From contig NZ_CP012200.1 in NCBI RefSeq assembly GCF_001484685.1, positions 1,897,222 through 1,961,221 of the forward strand: a DNA stretch of 64,000 nt, given 5' to 3'. The DNA is from Thermococcus sp. 2319x1. GTDB taxonomy: Archaea > Methanobacteriota_B > Thermococci > Thermococcales > Thermococcaceae. Positions 1-8,928 of the stretch are shown piece after piece. The notes beneath the pieces are model-generated. The model made no database searches and was not told the DNA's origin. It was given only the letters and a program-made list of their open reading frames with translations. Position 1 is the first letter of the stretch. Every line of letters begins with the position of its first letter. The position numbers were made by a program, and so were the translations under genes.

Positions 1-684
<684 letters not shown>

Positions 685-1278
685 TTAGAGGGCTTTTCGG
701 AGGAAGTATTCGTGGAGTCTTGTATCGTCGGTTAGCTCCGGATGGAATTCAAGCCCGATAATGTTCTCCTGCTCAACGCCAACTATTCTGTCTCCAAGCC
801 ACGCTATGGGCTTAACCCTACTGCTCAAAAGCTTTACAATCCTTGGGGCTCGGATGAAAACTCCCACAAAAGGTTCTCCGCTGAAAGCCAGCTTTAGTGG
901 TGCTTCAAAGCTGTCAACCTGTCTGCCGTAGGCGTTTCTATTGACCTCGACATCAAGGAGCTCCAAGAACCTCTGCTCGGGGGTTGCCCCGATGACCTCT
1001 TTGGATAGCATTATCAAGCCAGCGCAGGTGCCCATTATTGGAGTTCCGCCCTCTCCGAGCTTTTTAACTCCTTCGAAGAGCCCGTTTTTAATCATGAGCC
1101 TTGAGATAGTTGTGCTCTCTCCACCGGGGATGATTATGGCATCTACCCCTTCCAATTGCTCCGGCTTTTTGAGCCAGAAGACTTTTCCACTAATCCCCAT
1201 TTGCCCCATGGCCCTTTTTGTTGCCTCTATGTGTTCACTTACAGCTCCCTGAACTCCCACCACTCCCACTTTGAGCAT
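685..1278 (-). CDS. pdxT: Pyridoxal 5'-phosphate synthase glutaminase subunit PdxT
   Basis: Glutaminase of the ribose-5-phosphate-dependent PLP synthase. It hydrolyses glutamine and channels ammonia to PdxS in the dodecamer complex. The 197 residues match the family length. Visible are GVQGAVSEHIEA at the N-terminus, the oxyanion motif IPGGESTT, the nucleophile context MGTCAGLIML, and the C-terminal GLEFHPELTDD with the catalytic His-x-Glu. The start ATG at 1278 is preceded by GGAGGAGAGAG. It lies 20 bases downstream of pdxS on the same strand, so the two are surely one operon. Confidence 0.97.
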   Translation of the reverse strand: MLKVGVVGVQGAVSEHIEATKRAMGQMGISGKVFWLKKPEQLEGVDAIIIPGGESTTISRLMIKNGLFEGVKKLGEGGTPIMGTCAGLIMLSKEVIGATPEQRFLELLDVEVNRNAYGRQVDSFEAPLKLAFSGEPFVGVFIRAPRIVKLLSSRVKPIAWLGDRIVGVEQENIIGLEFHPELTDDTRLHEYFLRKAL

Positions 1279-1298
1279 CCTCTCTCCTCCGAGGAACG

Positions 1299-2306
1299 TC
1301 AGACTCCCCTTTCTTCCAAGCGAACATCGAGCTGGGAAATCTCAAGACCCTTCATTGGCTCACCTATCTCTCTGCTTATTTCCGCAATAACGTCTGGCTC
1401 ATCGTAATGGTTAACGGCCTCAACTATTGCCCTCGCCATCTTTTCCGGATTTGAGCTCTTGAATATGCCACTCCCGACAAATACCCCATCCATTCCCATC
1501 TGCATCATCAAAGCGGCATCTGCCGGTGTAGCAACGCCTCCAGCGGCAAAGTTAACCACTGGAAGTCTTCCCAGCTTCTTGATTTCAAGAAGGATTTTGT
1601 AAAGTCCATCAACTATCTCCCGATAGGTGTACTCCTCATAAACGGGCTCGTTCTCCAGAATTCTTGGCTCAAGACCGCTTATCTCCCTTATCTCCAAGGC
1701 AAGCCTTAAATATGGCTCTGCAAACTTCTTTGCAACTGCGTAAATTCCTTCGTCTGTCATTCTCTGGAGCAGTCTTATGTTTTCGTTTACAAGCCTAACA
1801 TGCCTTACCGCTTCAACGATGTTCCCTGTTCCCGCCTCACCCTTTGTTCTTATCATTGCAGCTCCTTCCCAGATTCTTCTAACGGCTTCTCCAAGGTTTC
1901 TTGCACCACAAACGAATGGCACTTTGAACTTCCTCTTATCCACGTGGAAGTAGGGATCTGCTGGAGTCAAAACTTCACTCTCGTCAATCATATCAACACC
2001 CAAGGCTTCAAGGGCGAGAGCCTCAGCATAATGGCCTATTCTTATTTTCGCCATAACCGGAATTGTGACCGCATCCATGATTTCCTGAATCTTCTCAACC
2101 GGTGCCATCCTCGCTACTCCACCGGCCTTTCTAATATCCGCTGGAACTTTGTGAAGAGCCATAACTGCAACCGCTCCGGCCTCTTCTGCTATTTTTGCCT
2201 CCTCTGCATTTGTAACATCCATTATAACGCCGCCTTTTACCATCTTAGCGAACCCTCTTTTCAGCCTTTCAGTTCCCTTTTGCTCAATAATCTCAAATTT
2301 CCCCAT
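1299..2306 (-). CDS. pdxS: Pyridoxal 5'-phosphate synthase lyase subunit PdxS
   Basis: Builds pyridoxal 5'-phosphate from ribose 5-phosphate, glyceraldehyde 3-phosphate and PdxT-derived ammonia. It is a TIM barrel with [21 protein letters not shown], the catalytic-lysine region [19 protein letters not shown], and the C-terminal phosphate site [19 protein letters not shown] followed by [10 protein letters not shown] start at ATG 2306 (335 residues, the family length) because GGTGAGG lies just upstream. An in-frame GTG at 2315 is less likely since it overlaps that ribosome site. First gene of the pdxS-pdxT operon. Confidence 0.97.
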   Translation of the reverse strand: MGKFEIIEQKGTERLKRGFAKMVKGGVIMDVTNAEEAKIAEEAGAVAVMALHKVPADIRKAGGVARMAPVEKIQEIMDAVTIPVMAKIRIGHYAEALALEALGVDMIDESEVLTPADPYFHVDKRKFKVPFVCGARNLGEAVRRIWEGAAMIRTKGEAGTGNIVEAVRHVRLVNENIRLLQRMTDEGIYAVAKKFAEPYLRLALEIREISGLEPRILENEPVYEEYTYREIVDGLYKILLEIKKLGRLPVVNFAAGGVATPADAALMMQMGMDGVFVGSGIFKSSNPEKMARAIVEAVNHYDEPDVIAEISREIGEPMKGLEISQLDVRLEERGV

Positions 2307-2340
2307 CTTCCTCACCTTAAGTTAATTTTTTCAGTTATAT

Positions 2341-2356
2341 TCAAGTTAAAACTTGA
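2341..2356. promoter_or_regulatory. Palindrome upstream of pdxS
   Basis: A 16-base near-perfect palindrome TCAAGTTAAAACTTGA (7-base arms, 2-base centre) lies about 35 bases upstream of the pdxS start, in AT-rich promoter DNA. Position and symmetry suit a dimeric repressor or activator site. No regulator is identified in the window. Confidence 0.35.
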
Positions 2357-2432
2357 TATAAGCTTTGCGGCCAAGCTTTGTGAAGGGAGGCAAAAAGGGA
2401 ATGGGGGGACCTTGAAAGAGAAAGGATGAAAG

Positions 2433-3191
2433 TCACTCCTTAAGCTTCTTAAGGATCTCCATGGCGGCTTTTCTTCCACTTAAGAACATTCCGCCGAATA
2501 TTGGCCCCATTCTCGGGGCTCCACTTACTGCGTTAGCTGCCATTCCGGTGACGTATAGCCCGGGGTATATTTCTCTTGTGTTTTCTACAGTCAGCTTCTC
2601 TCCCATTTCGGCCCACATTGCACCTTCGCCCGGTATTTTCTCTATCAGTCCTCTTTTTAAGAGGTGTTGTGTTATCTGTGCCCCATGCCCGGTGGAGTCG
2701 ATAACATATTTTGCCTCTATTGTTAGCGGGTCAACGTGGAGATTCGTCATTTTCACTGGCGTCCAGTTGATAACCACCCCGCAGACGCGCCCTTCCTTTA
2801 TTACGAGGTCTTCCACCTCTACCATGTTGAATATCTTGACACCTTCTTTAACGGTCTTGCTTGCTAAAGTTGCGGCCGCTTCTACTGCGTCTGCAATATA
2901 AAGGCCTTTTCTGAATAGTTTGTAACTTATTCCAAGCTCATCCAGGATTTCTCTTGCCTCTTCCTGTACCACTATCTTATTGAATCCCATTCCCCCGCCC
3001 CAAATTCCCCCGCCAATTGAGAGCTTCTTTTCAAAAATCGCCACCTTTGCTCCTCCTTTGGCGAGGTAGTAGCCAGCCACCATTCCAGAAGGTCCGGCCC
3101 CTACTATGGCAACATCGAGGGTTAGGCTGTCCAGGAGCTCCTTTGTGTAAGTTTCCACTATTGCCCGGGTTATCTCAACGTCTCTTATCAT
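2433..3191 (-). CDS. thi4: Thiazole synthase Thi4 (sulfide-dependent type)
   Basis: Makes the adenylated thiazole precursor of thiamine from NAD and glycine. The 252 residues hold an FAD/NAD-type dinucleotide fold with GAGPSGMVAG at residues 31-40, GGGIWGGGMGF at 60-70, the STGHG segment near 166-170, and the closing PGLYVTGMAANAVSGAPRMGP. At the position where eukaryotic Thi4 has its sacrificial cysteine, this protein has His152 (TNLHVDPL). By family knowledge that indicates a catalytic enzyme using external sulfide. It is divergent from thiC across a short promoter region. Homologues are sometimes mislabelled ribose-1,5-bisphosphate isomerase; the motifs favour Thi4. Confidence 0.92.
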   Translation of the reverse strand: MIRDVEITRAIVETYTKELLDSLTLDVAIVGAGPSGMVAGYYLAKGGAKVAIFEKKLSIGGGIWGGGMGFNKIVVQEEAREILDELGISYKLFRKGLYIADAVEAAATLASKTVKEGVKIFNMVEVEDLVIKEGRVCGVVINWTPVKMTNLHVDPLTIEAKYVIDSTGHGAQITQHLLKRGLIEKIPGEGAMWAEMGEKLTVENTREIYPGLYVTGMAANAVSGAPRMGPIFGGMFLSGRKAAMEILKKLKE

Positions 3192-3280
3192 TTCCCCTCA
3201 CCCGTAAATTTTTAAAACTCCGGTAAAAACTTAGTTTTGGTATTTAAAAACTTTGTTATAACCGGGTTGTGGTGATTAAC
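3192..3280. promoter_or_regulatory. Divergent thi4/thiC promoter region
   Basis: About 90 bases serve both genes. TATA-like stretches are TTTTTAAAAC (3210-3219 region) and TATTTAAAAA (3241-3250). Between them is a small palindrome AAAACTTAGTTTT (3226-3238). No structure resembling a TPP riboswitch is visible, so control by a DNA-binding protein is more likely. Confidence 0.4.
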
Positions 3281-4558
3281 ATGACCCAGATGGAGGAGGC
3301 AAGAAAAGGCGTAATTACTGAGGAGATGAAGTTTGTGGGTGAAAGGGAAGGTGTTGATCCAGAAAAGCTTAGAAGAAGTGTTGCAAAAGGCTATACTGTC
3401 ATCTTCCGCAATGTGCGTCATGATTGGGTGAAGCCCGTTGCTGTGGGCATGGGAGTGAGGGTGAAAGTAAACGCCAACATAGGGACTTCTAGGGATATAG
3501 TGGACGTTGAGGAGGAAATAGAAAAGGCAAAAATAGCAGTGAAGTATGGCGCTGACACAATAATGGACCTCTCCACTGGGGGGGACCTCGATGCCATAAG
3601 AAAGAGGATTATGAGGGCCGTTGATGTTCCTGTTGGAACGGTTCCGATTTACCAAGCGGCTGAAGAGATGCTCGCAAAAGGGAAGGCAATTGTGGAGATG
3701 AGCGAGGATGATATGTGGAATGCCGTGGAGAAGCACTTTAGGGACGGGGTCGACTATGTCACTGTACATGTGGGCGTGACCAGAGAACTCGTTGAAAAAA
3801 TGAAGCGCACCAATAGGGTAGTCGGAATGGTCTCTCGCGGTGGAACGTTTTTGGCGGCGTGGATACTCCACTGGGGAGAGGAAAACCCGTTCTACAAGAA
3901 TTACGACTACCTTCTGGAACTTGCCAAAGAATACGATGTTGTTCTCAGCTTGGGAGATGGCCTAAGACCCGGTGGTTTACCGGATGCCGGGGATGAGCTT
4001 CAAATAACCGAGCTCTATACCATAGGAAAGCTTGTGAAGAGGGCAAGGGATTTTGGAGTTCAAACCATGGTTGAGGGGCCGGGTCATGTGCCGATAGACC
4101 AGATTCCAATGCACGTAAAGATTGCAAAAATCGCCACCGACAACGCTCCCTTCTACGTTCTTGGTCCAATCGTCACGGACATCTTTCCGGGCTATGACCA
4201 CATTGCCGCTGCAATAGGAGGTGCTATAGCTGCTTTAAATGGAGCTGACTTCCTCTGCTATGTAACCCCCGCGGAGCACTTGGGGTTACCGGATAAGGAG
4301 CACGTTCGCCTTGGAGTGATAGCCACAAAGCTGGCAGCCCATGCCGTAAACTTAACCCGCTTTAGCGAAGATTACATGAAAGATTACCTCATGAGCCTTG
4401 CAAGGAGTTCTCTGGACTGGAGTAGGCAGTTTGAACTAGCTATGGACAAGGAGCGCTTTTTGGAAATCAGGAAAAAACGGCCGACCTCGAGCGGGACTTG
4501 CAGCATGTGTGGTGACCTCTGTGCGATAAAGCTCATAAACGGCATGCTCAAAAGGTGA
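3281..4558 (+). CDS. thiC: Phosphomethylpyrimidine synthase ThiC
   Basis: Radical SAM enzyme that rearranges aminoimidazole ribotide (AIR), a purine intermediate, into HMP phosphate for thiamine. The start chosen is ATG 3281 behind GGTGAT; an in-frame GTG occurs at 3269. Recognisable are NVRHDWVKPVAVG, NANIGTSRDI, MDLSTGGDLD, VSRGGTFLAAW, LGDGLRPGG, EGPGHVPIDQI and the C-terminal cluster-binding CSMCGDLC, spaced CX2CX3C as in short-form ThiC. It is followed with a short overlap by purC2-purP2-purO, linking both users of AIR-derived metabolites in one operon. Confidence 0.96.
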   Translation: MTQMEEARKGVITEEMKFVGEREGVDPEKLRRSVAKGYTVIFRNVRHDWVKPVAVGMGVRVKVNANIGTSRDIVDVEEEIEKAKIAVKYGADTIMDLSTGGDLDAIRKRIMRAVDVPVGTVPIYQAAEEMLAKGKAIVEMSEDDMWNAVEKHFRDGVDYVTVHVGVTRELVEKMKRTNRVVGMVSRGGTFLAAWILHWGEENPFYKNYDYLLELAKEYDVVLSLGDGLRPGGLPDAGDELQITELYTIGKLVKRARDFGVQTMVEGPGHVPIDQIPMHVKIAKIATDNAPFYVLGPIVTDIFPGYDHIAAAIGGAIAALNGADFLCYVTPAEHLGLPDKEHVRLGVIATKLAAHAVNLTRFSEDYMKDYLMSLARSSLDWSRQFELAMDKERFLEIRKKRPTSSGTCSMCGDLCAIKLINGMLKR

Positions 4559-4563
4559 GATGC

Positions 4564-5223
4564 ATGCGTTTGATTTACAGGGGAAAGACCAAGGACGTCT
4601 ATGAAGACGGTGACTTCCTAATTTTTTACTTCAAGGATAGTCTCTTGGGTTCCAATGGAGAAGAAGACACGGGTGGGAACGAGGTAGTGGGAGAAAGAGA
4701 AGGCAAGGGAAGCGCTGTTTTAAAACAAGCGGAATTTTTCTTCAAGCTGCTGGAAAAGAACGGCATAAAGACTCACTTCGTCGAGCGGATCGACGAAAGG
4801 AGAGCAAAGTTCCTGAAGACAGAAAGAATCCCCATTGAAGTTATCTATCGCTTCAAAGCCTATGGCAGTTTCCTGAGGCGCTACGGAGAGGTTGTCGAAC
4901 CCCTTCAGAAGCTTGACATTGTTGAGTTCACACTGAAAAGCGATGCCCTTGGCGACCCTTTGATCTGCGATGAAGCGGTAGAAAAGCTTGGTATAGCCTC
5001 GGGGAAGGAGATCGAGGAAATGAAGAAAACGACAAGAAAAGTCGCCCAAATTTTGGGGGAATTCTTCAGAAACAGGGGGCTTGAAATAGTCGACTTCAAG
5101 CTTGAGTTTGGAAGGAGGAACGGGGGGCTCTTGGTAATCGATGAAATAAGCGGCGATACGATGAGGGTAATGAAAGACGGACAGGTTTTGAAGCAGGAAG
5201 AACTTCTGGGGGTGATTGGATGA
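4564..5223 (+). CDS. purC: Divergent SAICAR synthetase-like PurC, paralogue 2
   Basis: A 219-residue PurC homologue, by family an ATP-dependent ligase of CAIR and aspartate. Kept features are RGKTKDVY at the N-terminus, KNGIKTHF, SDALGDPLI and VDFKLEFG...DEIS. Compared with the standard PurC at 50429 it lacks the DDATAFNGEKR nucleotide segment (here KDSLLGSNGEEDTGGNEV), has RFKAYGSFL for RNVVAGSLKRR, and DEISGDTMRVM for DEISPDTCRFWD. The substrate may therefore differ. ATG 4564 follows GGTGAG; the thiC stop is 6 bases upstream and the stop overlaps purP2 by 4 bases. Family sure, exact reaction uncertain. Confidence 0.85.
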   Translation: MRLIYRGKTKDVYEDGDFLIFYFKDSLLGSNGEEDTGGNEVVGEREGKGSAVLKQAEFFFKLLEKNGIKTHFVERIDERRAKFLKTERIPIEVIYRFKAYGSFLRRYGEVVEPLQKLDIVEFTLKSDALGDPLICDEAVEKLGIASGKEIEEMKKTTRKVAQILGEFFRNRGLEIVDFKLEFGRRNGGLLVIDEISGDTMRVMKDGQVLKQEELLGVIG

Positions 5224-6152
5224 TCGTCTCGACGATAGCCTCTCATTCCTCGCTTCAAATACTCCAGGGTGCAAGGAAAGAAGGCTTTAAAACTCGCTTA
5301 TATGTCTCCCCAAAGAGGAAGAACTTCTATTCCTCGCTCCCGATAATTGATGAGCTCATCCTAACTCCGGATATGAAGGCGATACTTGAGGACGATGGGA
5401 TAATAGTCCCACACGGGTCTTTTGTTGCTTATCTCGGCATTGAGGCAATTGAAAAAAGCAAAGGGAAGTTCTTCGGGAACAAGAGGTTCCTAAAGTGGGA
5501 GACAAAGTTCGACTTGGTGAATAAAGCCCTAAAGAAAGCAAAAATACCGCAGGTAGAAGCAGTTGATTTGAGCGAGGTTAGGGAAGATGAGCTCTACTTC
5601 GTCAGGGTTGAGGGCCCTAAGGGGGGAAGTGATCATTTTATTGCCTATGGAAGAGAGCTTGAAGAAAGGCTTAGCGGGGTTAAAGAACCATACAGAATTG
5701 AACGTTTTGTTGATGGTGTCTTTGTTTATGTCCACTTCTTCTACTCCCCTATTTTGGAGAGACTTGAGCTCCTTGGCGTTGATGAGCGGTTGGTGATAGC
5801 GGATGCAAACAAGAGAAGACCCTTCAAACCTCTGCCCTACACAATATTGGGCAACAAGGGCATAGCCTTGAGGGAATCCCTTCTCCCGGAGCTCTACGAG
5901 TATGGTCTGGCGTTTGTTGAATCCATGAAAGAGCTTGAGCCTCCGGGGGTTATAGGGCCCTTTGCCCTGCACTTTGCTTACGATGGCGAGTTTAGGTGCG
6001 TGGGCTTTGCCTCGCGCATAGACGGTGGAAGCAATGCCAAACACTGGTACTCATCGCTTTACTGGGGTGAAGAAGTCATGATGGGTCAGAGGATTGCCAA
6101 AGAACTTCGCCTGGCATTGGATGAAGACCGCTTAGAGGAGGTGATAACTTGA
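5220..6152 (+). CDS. purP: FAICAR synthetase-like PurP, paralogue 2
   Basis: 310-residue PurP homologue: STIASHSSLQILQGARKEGF, VPHGSFVAYLGIE, RVEGPKGGSDHF, VDGVFVYVHFFYSPILERLE, LGVDERL, and PPGVIGPFALHFAYDGEFRCVGFASRIDGG, which corresponds to the metal and nucleotide end of the ATP-grasp fold. It is shorter than the 380-residue paralogue at 40427. It overlaps purC2 (ATGA) and purO by a few bases, so it is translationally coupled. Its placement directly before purO suits FAICAR production followed by cyclisation to IMP. Which of the three paralogues is the true FAICAR synthetase cannot be told from sequence alone. Confidence 0.9.
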   Translation: MIVSTIASHSSLQILQGARKEGFKTRLYVSPKRKNFYSSLPIIDELILTPDMKAILEDDGIIVPHGSFVAYLGIEAIEKSKGKFFGNKRFLKWETKFDLVNKALKKAKIPQVEAVDLSEVREDELYFVRVEGPKGGSDHFIAYGRELEERLSGVKEPYRIERFVDGVFVYVHFFYSPILERLELLGVDERLVIADANKRRPFKPLPYTILGNKGIALRESLLPELYEYGLAFVESMKELEPPGVIGPFALHFAYDGEFRCVGFASRIDGGSNAKHWYSSLYWGEEVMMGQRIAKELRLALDEDRLEEVIT

Positions 6153-6751
6153 GGTACGTTGGAAGAATGTTGGGGGTTGGACTGAAGGACGGTAGGCCTT
6201 TTGCCTTTTATCGCCTTAACTCTCGCTCATTTCCGGATAGAAAAGCCGTGATAAAAGAAGATGGGGTGTACATAGTGAATTTAACTGAGACTGAAAACCC
6301 CTACGTGAGCTATCCGGCGGTAAAAATTCTTTCAGACTATGCAGTTGTTGGCAATGGCTCGCACACAACCTTTATAGCCCAAGCACTTGAGTGGGAAAGC
6401 CCAAAAAAGGCTCTGATTCATGTTTTGGACGCTATGGACTATGAGAGAGATCAGTACAGCACGCCAAGGATTGCCGGGATAATCCAGAGGGACAAAGATT
6501 GGGCATTTTTGGGCTTCGCGGGAAGAGATGAGTTCTGGGTCAAAAGAGTTAAGCTCGAAGAAGGAGGGGCATTTTTCACAGCGACCTACAATATTTACGG
6601 TATTGAAACGCTGAGCTTGGATTTTAAAGATGAAAATGACCTTGTAGAGAGAGTGCTTGGACTGGAGTTTGCCAACCCGGTTCTGGCGGTTGGAATTGTT
6701 GATTTGGGAGATAAATTCAAAATTGGAGTAAAAGAAGTGAAGTGGCCTTAA
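6149..6751 (+). CDS. purO: IMP cyclohydrolase PurO
   Basis: Archaeal IMP cyclohydrolase, closing FAICAR to IMP in the last step of purine synthesis. The 200 residues show YVGRMLGVG, FAFYRLNSRSFPDRKA, NPYVSYPAVKIL, VVGNGSHT, and DYERDQYSTPRIAGII, which are typical PurO stretches. The start is TTG 6149 behind GGAGGTGAT, overlapping the purP2 stop. It converges with ribH (4-base overlap at the stops). No bacterial PurH is seen in the window. Confidence 0.95.
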   Translation: MRYVGRMLGVGLKDGRPFAFYRLNSRSFPDRKAVIKEDGVYIVNLTETENPYVSYPAVKILSDYAVVGNGSHTTFIAQALEWESPKKALIHVLDAMDYERDQYSTPRIAGIIQRDKDWAFLGFAGRDEFWVKRVKLEEGGAFFTATYNIYGIETLSLDFKDENDLVERVLGLEFANPVLAVGIVDLGDKFKIGVKEVKWP

Positions 6752-7209
6752 GAAATCTTTTTCATCTCTTTATTCAAATTTGCCATTTCCAATGTGGCCA
6801 GAGCGTATTCGAAGCCTTTGTTTGACTTTATTCCTGCCCTATCAAGTCCTTGAAGTTCATTATCAACTGTTATAACGCCAAATATCACGGGCGTTTTGTA
6901 GGTTAAGTTTACATGTGCTATTCCCCTTGCGACCTCGTTGGCAACGAGCTCAAAATGATATGTTTCCCCTCTGACAACGGCTCCCAGGACTAAAATCGCA
7001 TCGTAGCGTTCAGTCTTGGCCAGCTCTTTTGCGACGAATGGTATCTCAAATGCCCCCGGAACTTTGAAGATATCTATGTTCTCGACACCATGTCGTTTAA
7101 AACAGTCTAATGCACCGTCTAAAAGCTCCTTAGTGAATAAATCGTTAAATCTACTCACAACTATCCCAATTTTTAAGCCTTCGCCTTTATAATTCCCTTC
7201 GTAAATCAT
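6748..7209 (-). CDS. ribH: 6,7-dimethyl-8-ribityllumazine synthase
   Basis: Condenses 3,4-dihydroxy-2-butanone 4-phosphate with the ribitylamino-uracil to give lumazine. 153 residues, the usual length. Motifs are GIVVSRFND, KVPGAFEIP, ILVLGAVVRGETYHFELVANE and the phosphate-binding end PVIFGVITVD, then NKGFEYALATLEM. Last gene of ribD-ribE-ribBA-ribH; its ATG overlaps the ribBA stop. Confidence 0.97.
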   Translation of the reverse strand: MIYEGNYKGEGLKIGIVVSRFNDLFTKELLDGALDCFKRHGVENIDIFKVPGAFEIPFVAKELAKTERYDAILVLGAVVRGETYHFELVANEVARGIAHVNLTYKTPVIFGVITVDNELQGLDRAGIKSNKGFEYALATLEMANLNKEMKKIS

Positions 7210-8378
7210 CCTCCTCCCTCCAAAAGCGGTTTTAAATTGTGTCCAAGCTTGAGCATCTTGGTCTCTAAATAAGGCCTGTTAACCTCGTTAACCTCTCCAA
7301 AAATCGGAATAACCTCAACAACCTCTATCCCAAACTCCTCCAACGCTTTAACCTTCCTTGGATTGTTCGTCAAAAGCTTAACTTTCGAGACTCCTAAAGC
7401 TTTGAGCAGTTGATAGGCAACGCTGAAATCCCTTTCATCCTCTTTAAAGCCCAGCATTTTGTTCGCTTCAACGGTGTCAAGGCCTTTGTCCTGGAGTTCA
7501 TAGGCTTTGATTTTGTTTTTTAGTCCTATTCCCCTCCCTTCCTGCCTTAAATAAAGTAAAACTCCTCCCTCTTGGGCAATCATCTTTAACGCATTGGTCA
7601 ATTGACTTCCGCAGTCGCACTTTAGAGAAGCCAAGGTATCGCCTGTTAAGCACTCAGAGTGAAGCCTAACAAGAGGGGCTTCCCCCAGAGGCTCCTTAAC
7701 TATCGCTATGTGATCCCTAAAATCCAGCTCGTTGTCAAAGGCTATTATCTCAAAATTACCGTGATGCGAGGGAATCTTCGCCCTGGCATGAATTCTAACG
7801 AAGTTTTTTCTTTTGACAACCTCTTTCCAGACTTCTCTAATTGTTACTATTGGGAGGTCATGCTTCTCTGCAAAGCTCCGTATAAACTCAAAGTTGTGGG
7901 AATTTCCTTCTTCATCCAGGAGCTCAATTATTAATGCATATCTCTTAAATCCGAGCATTTCCATGAGTTCAAGAGAGGCTTCCGTGTGGCCTTTCCTTTT
8001 ATTTATGCCCACAGCCCCTAAGAGGTGTAAATGGCCTGGATAGCGAAAGTGTCCTACGCTTAGTCCTTCGGCAATCTTTTTAGCGGTTAAAGCCCTCTCC
8101 TCCGCGCTAATCCCTGTAAGCGTCTCCTTATAATCAACGCTTATTAAAAAGTTCGTCTCGTTGTCTTTTGAGGGAAGCTTAAAGAAGCCTCTCCTTAGAG
8201 CTTCCTCTTCATCCATGGCCAGACAGAGCATCCCTTTAGCTTGGAGCATGAAGTTTAATGTTTGGGGAGTTATTTTTTCAGCGGGATAGACCAGATCTGC
8301 CTCGATTTCCCTGTCTTCGTCAATTAGAACTATTGGTTTACCCTCAAGAAGGCTTTTCCTAAGCTTTTCCAGGTCCAT
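7206..8378 (-). CDS. ribBA: Bifunctional DHBP synthase / GTP cyclohydrolase II
   Basis: 390 residues with two enzymes. The N-terminal half is 3,4-dihydroxy-2-butanone 4-phosphate synthase (IDEDREIEADLVYPAE near 19-34, then the RYPGHLHLLGA and GHTEASLELMEM regions). The C-terminal half is GTP cyclohydrolase II, with the zinc site HSECLTGDTLASLKCDCG and the catalytic RQEGRGIGL. ATG 8378 is preceded by GGTGAT; the in-frame ATG at 8387 is less likely. It overlaps ribE by 20 bases. Archaea often use a separate archaeal GTP cyclohydrolase III route, so this bacterial-type fusion points to transfer. Confidence 0.95.
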   Translation of the reverse strand: MDLEKLRKSLLEGKPIVLIDEDREIEADLVYPAEKITPQTLNFMLQAKGMLCLAMDEEEALRRGFFKLPSKDNETNFLISVDYKETLTGISAEERALTAKKIAEGLSVGHFRYPGHLHLLGAVGINKRKGHTEASLELMEMLGFKRYALIIELLDEEGNSHNFEFIRSFAEKHDLPIVTIREVWKEVVKRKNFVRIHARAKIPSHHGNFEIIAFDNELDFRDHIAIVKEPLGEAPLVRLHSECLTGDTLASLKCDCGSQLTNALKMIAQEGGVLLYLRQEGRGIGLKNKIKAYELQDKGLDTVEANKMLGFKEDERDFSVAYQLLKALGVSKVKLLTNNPRKVKALEEFGIEVVEVIPIFGEVNEVNRPYLETKMLKLGHNLKPLLEGGG

Positions 8379-8928
8379 ATCTATCACCCAAAATACCCTT
8401 CAAATATCTTGCAACAATGTCTATCTCATAGTTTACTTCCTCTCCAACCTTTAGGAACTTCAAGTTGGTGTTTTCCCAAGTGTAGGGGATTGTCTGAACC
8501 CAGAATTGGCTCTTCTCAACTCTAGCAATCGTTAGGCTTACCCCGTTTAGAGCTATGCTCCCTTTTTCCACTATGCCAAACCTTTCCTTGGGCATTTCAA
8601 AGGCCAGCCAGTAAGTATTTCCCCTCCTTAGGACTCTCCTCAGCTTTAGGGTCCCATCGACATGCCCGGTAACCAAATGTCCATCAATTCTGTCCCCAAA
8701 CTTTAGGGCTCTTTCAAGGTTAACGAGCTTTGCTTTCGCCAAGTTAGTCCTCTTTAGCGTTTCCTCACCAACGTCAAAGATTATTTGATCTCTAATTTCA
8801 CTCACCGTTAAGCATGCTCCATTAACGGCAACGCTGTCTCCTGAATTCACATCTATGACCTTCTCCACGTAGAGCTTTCCCCCTGAGTAGCGTGCCTTTG
8901 CAACCTTCTCTATTATCCCCGAGAACAT
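8359..8928 (-). CDS. ribE: Riboflavin synthase, bacterial alpha-chain type
   Basis: Dismutation of two lumazines to riboflavin. The 189 residues contain the two internal lumazine-binding repeats of bacterial RibE. Repeat 1 has MFSGIIE, GDSVAVNGACLTV and TNLAKAKLVNLERAL; repeat 2 has GHLVTGHVDGT, GSIALNGVSLTI and QTIPYTWENTNL. This is not the unrelated archaeal RibC. It overlaps ribD (16 bases) and ribBA (20 bases), so translation is tightly coupled. Confidence 0.95.
   Translation of the reverse strand: MFSGIIEKVAKARYSGGKLYVEKVIDVNSGDSVAVNGACLTVSEIRDQIIFDVGEETLKRTNLAKAKLVNLERALKFGDRIDGHLVTGHVDGTLKLRRVLRRGNTYWLAFEMPKERFGIVEKGSIALNGVSLTIARVEKSQFWVQTIPYTWENTNLKFLKVGEEVNYEIDIVARYLKGILGDRYGPGKA

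Noticed and set aside
3192..3280. TPP riboswitch between thi4 and thiC
   Set aside because: No conserved riboswitch stems are visible and the region is short and AT-rich.
4495..4540. Unusual CX2CX3C spacing in ThiC
   Set aside because: Short-form ThiC proteins use this spacing; not novel.
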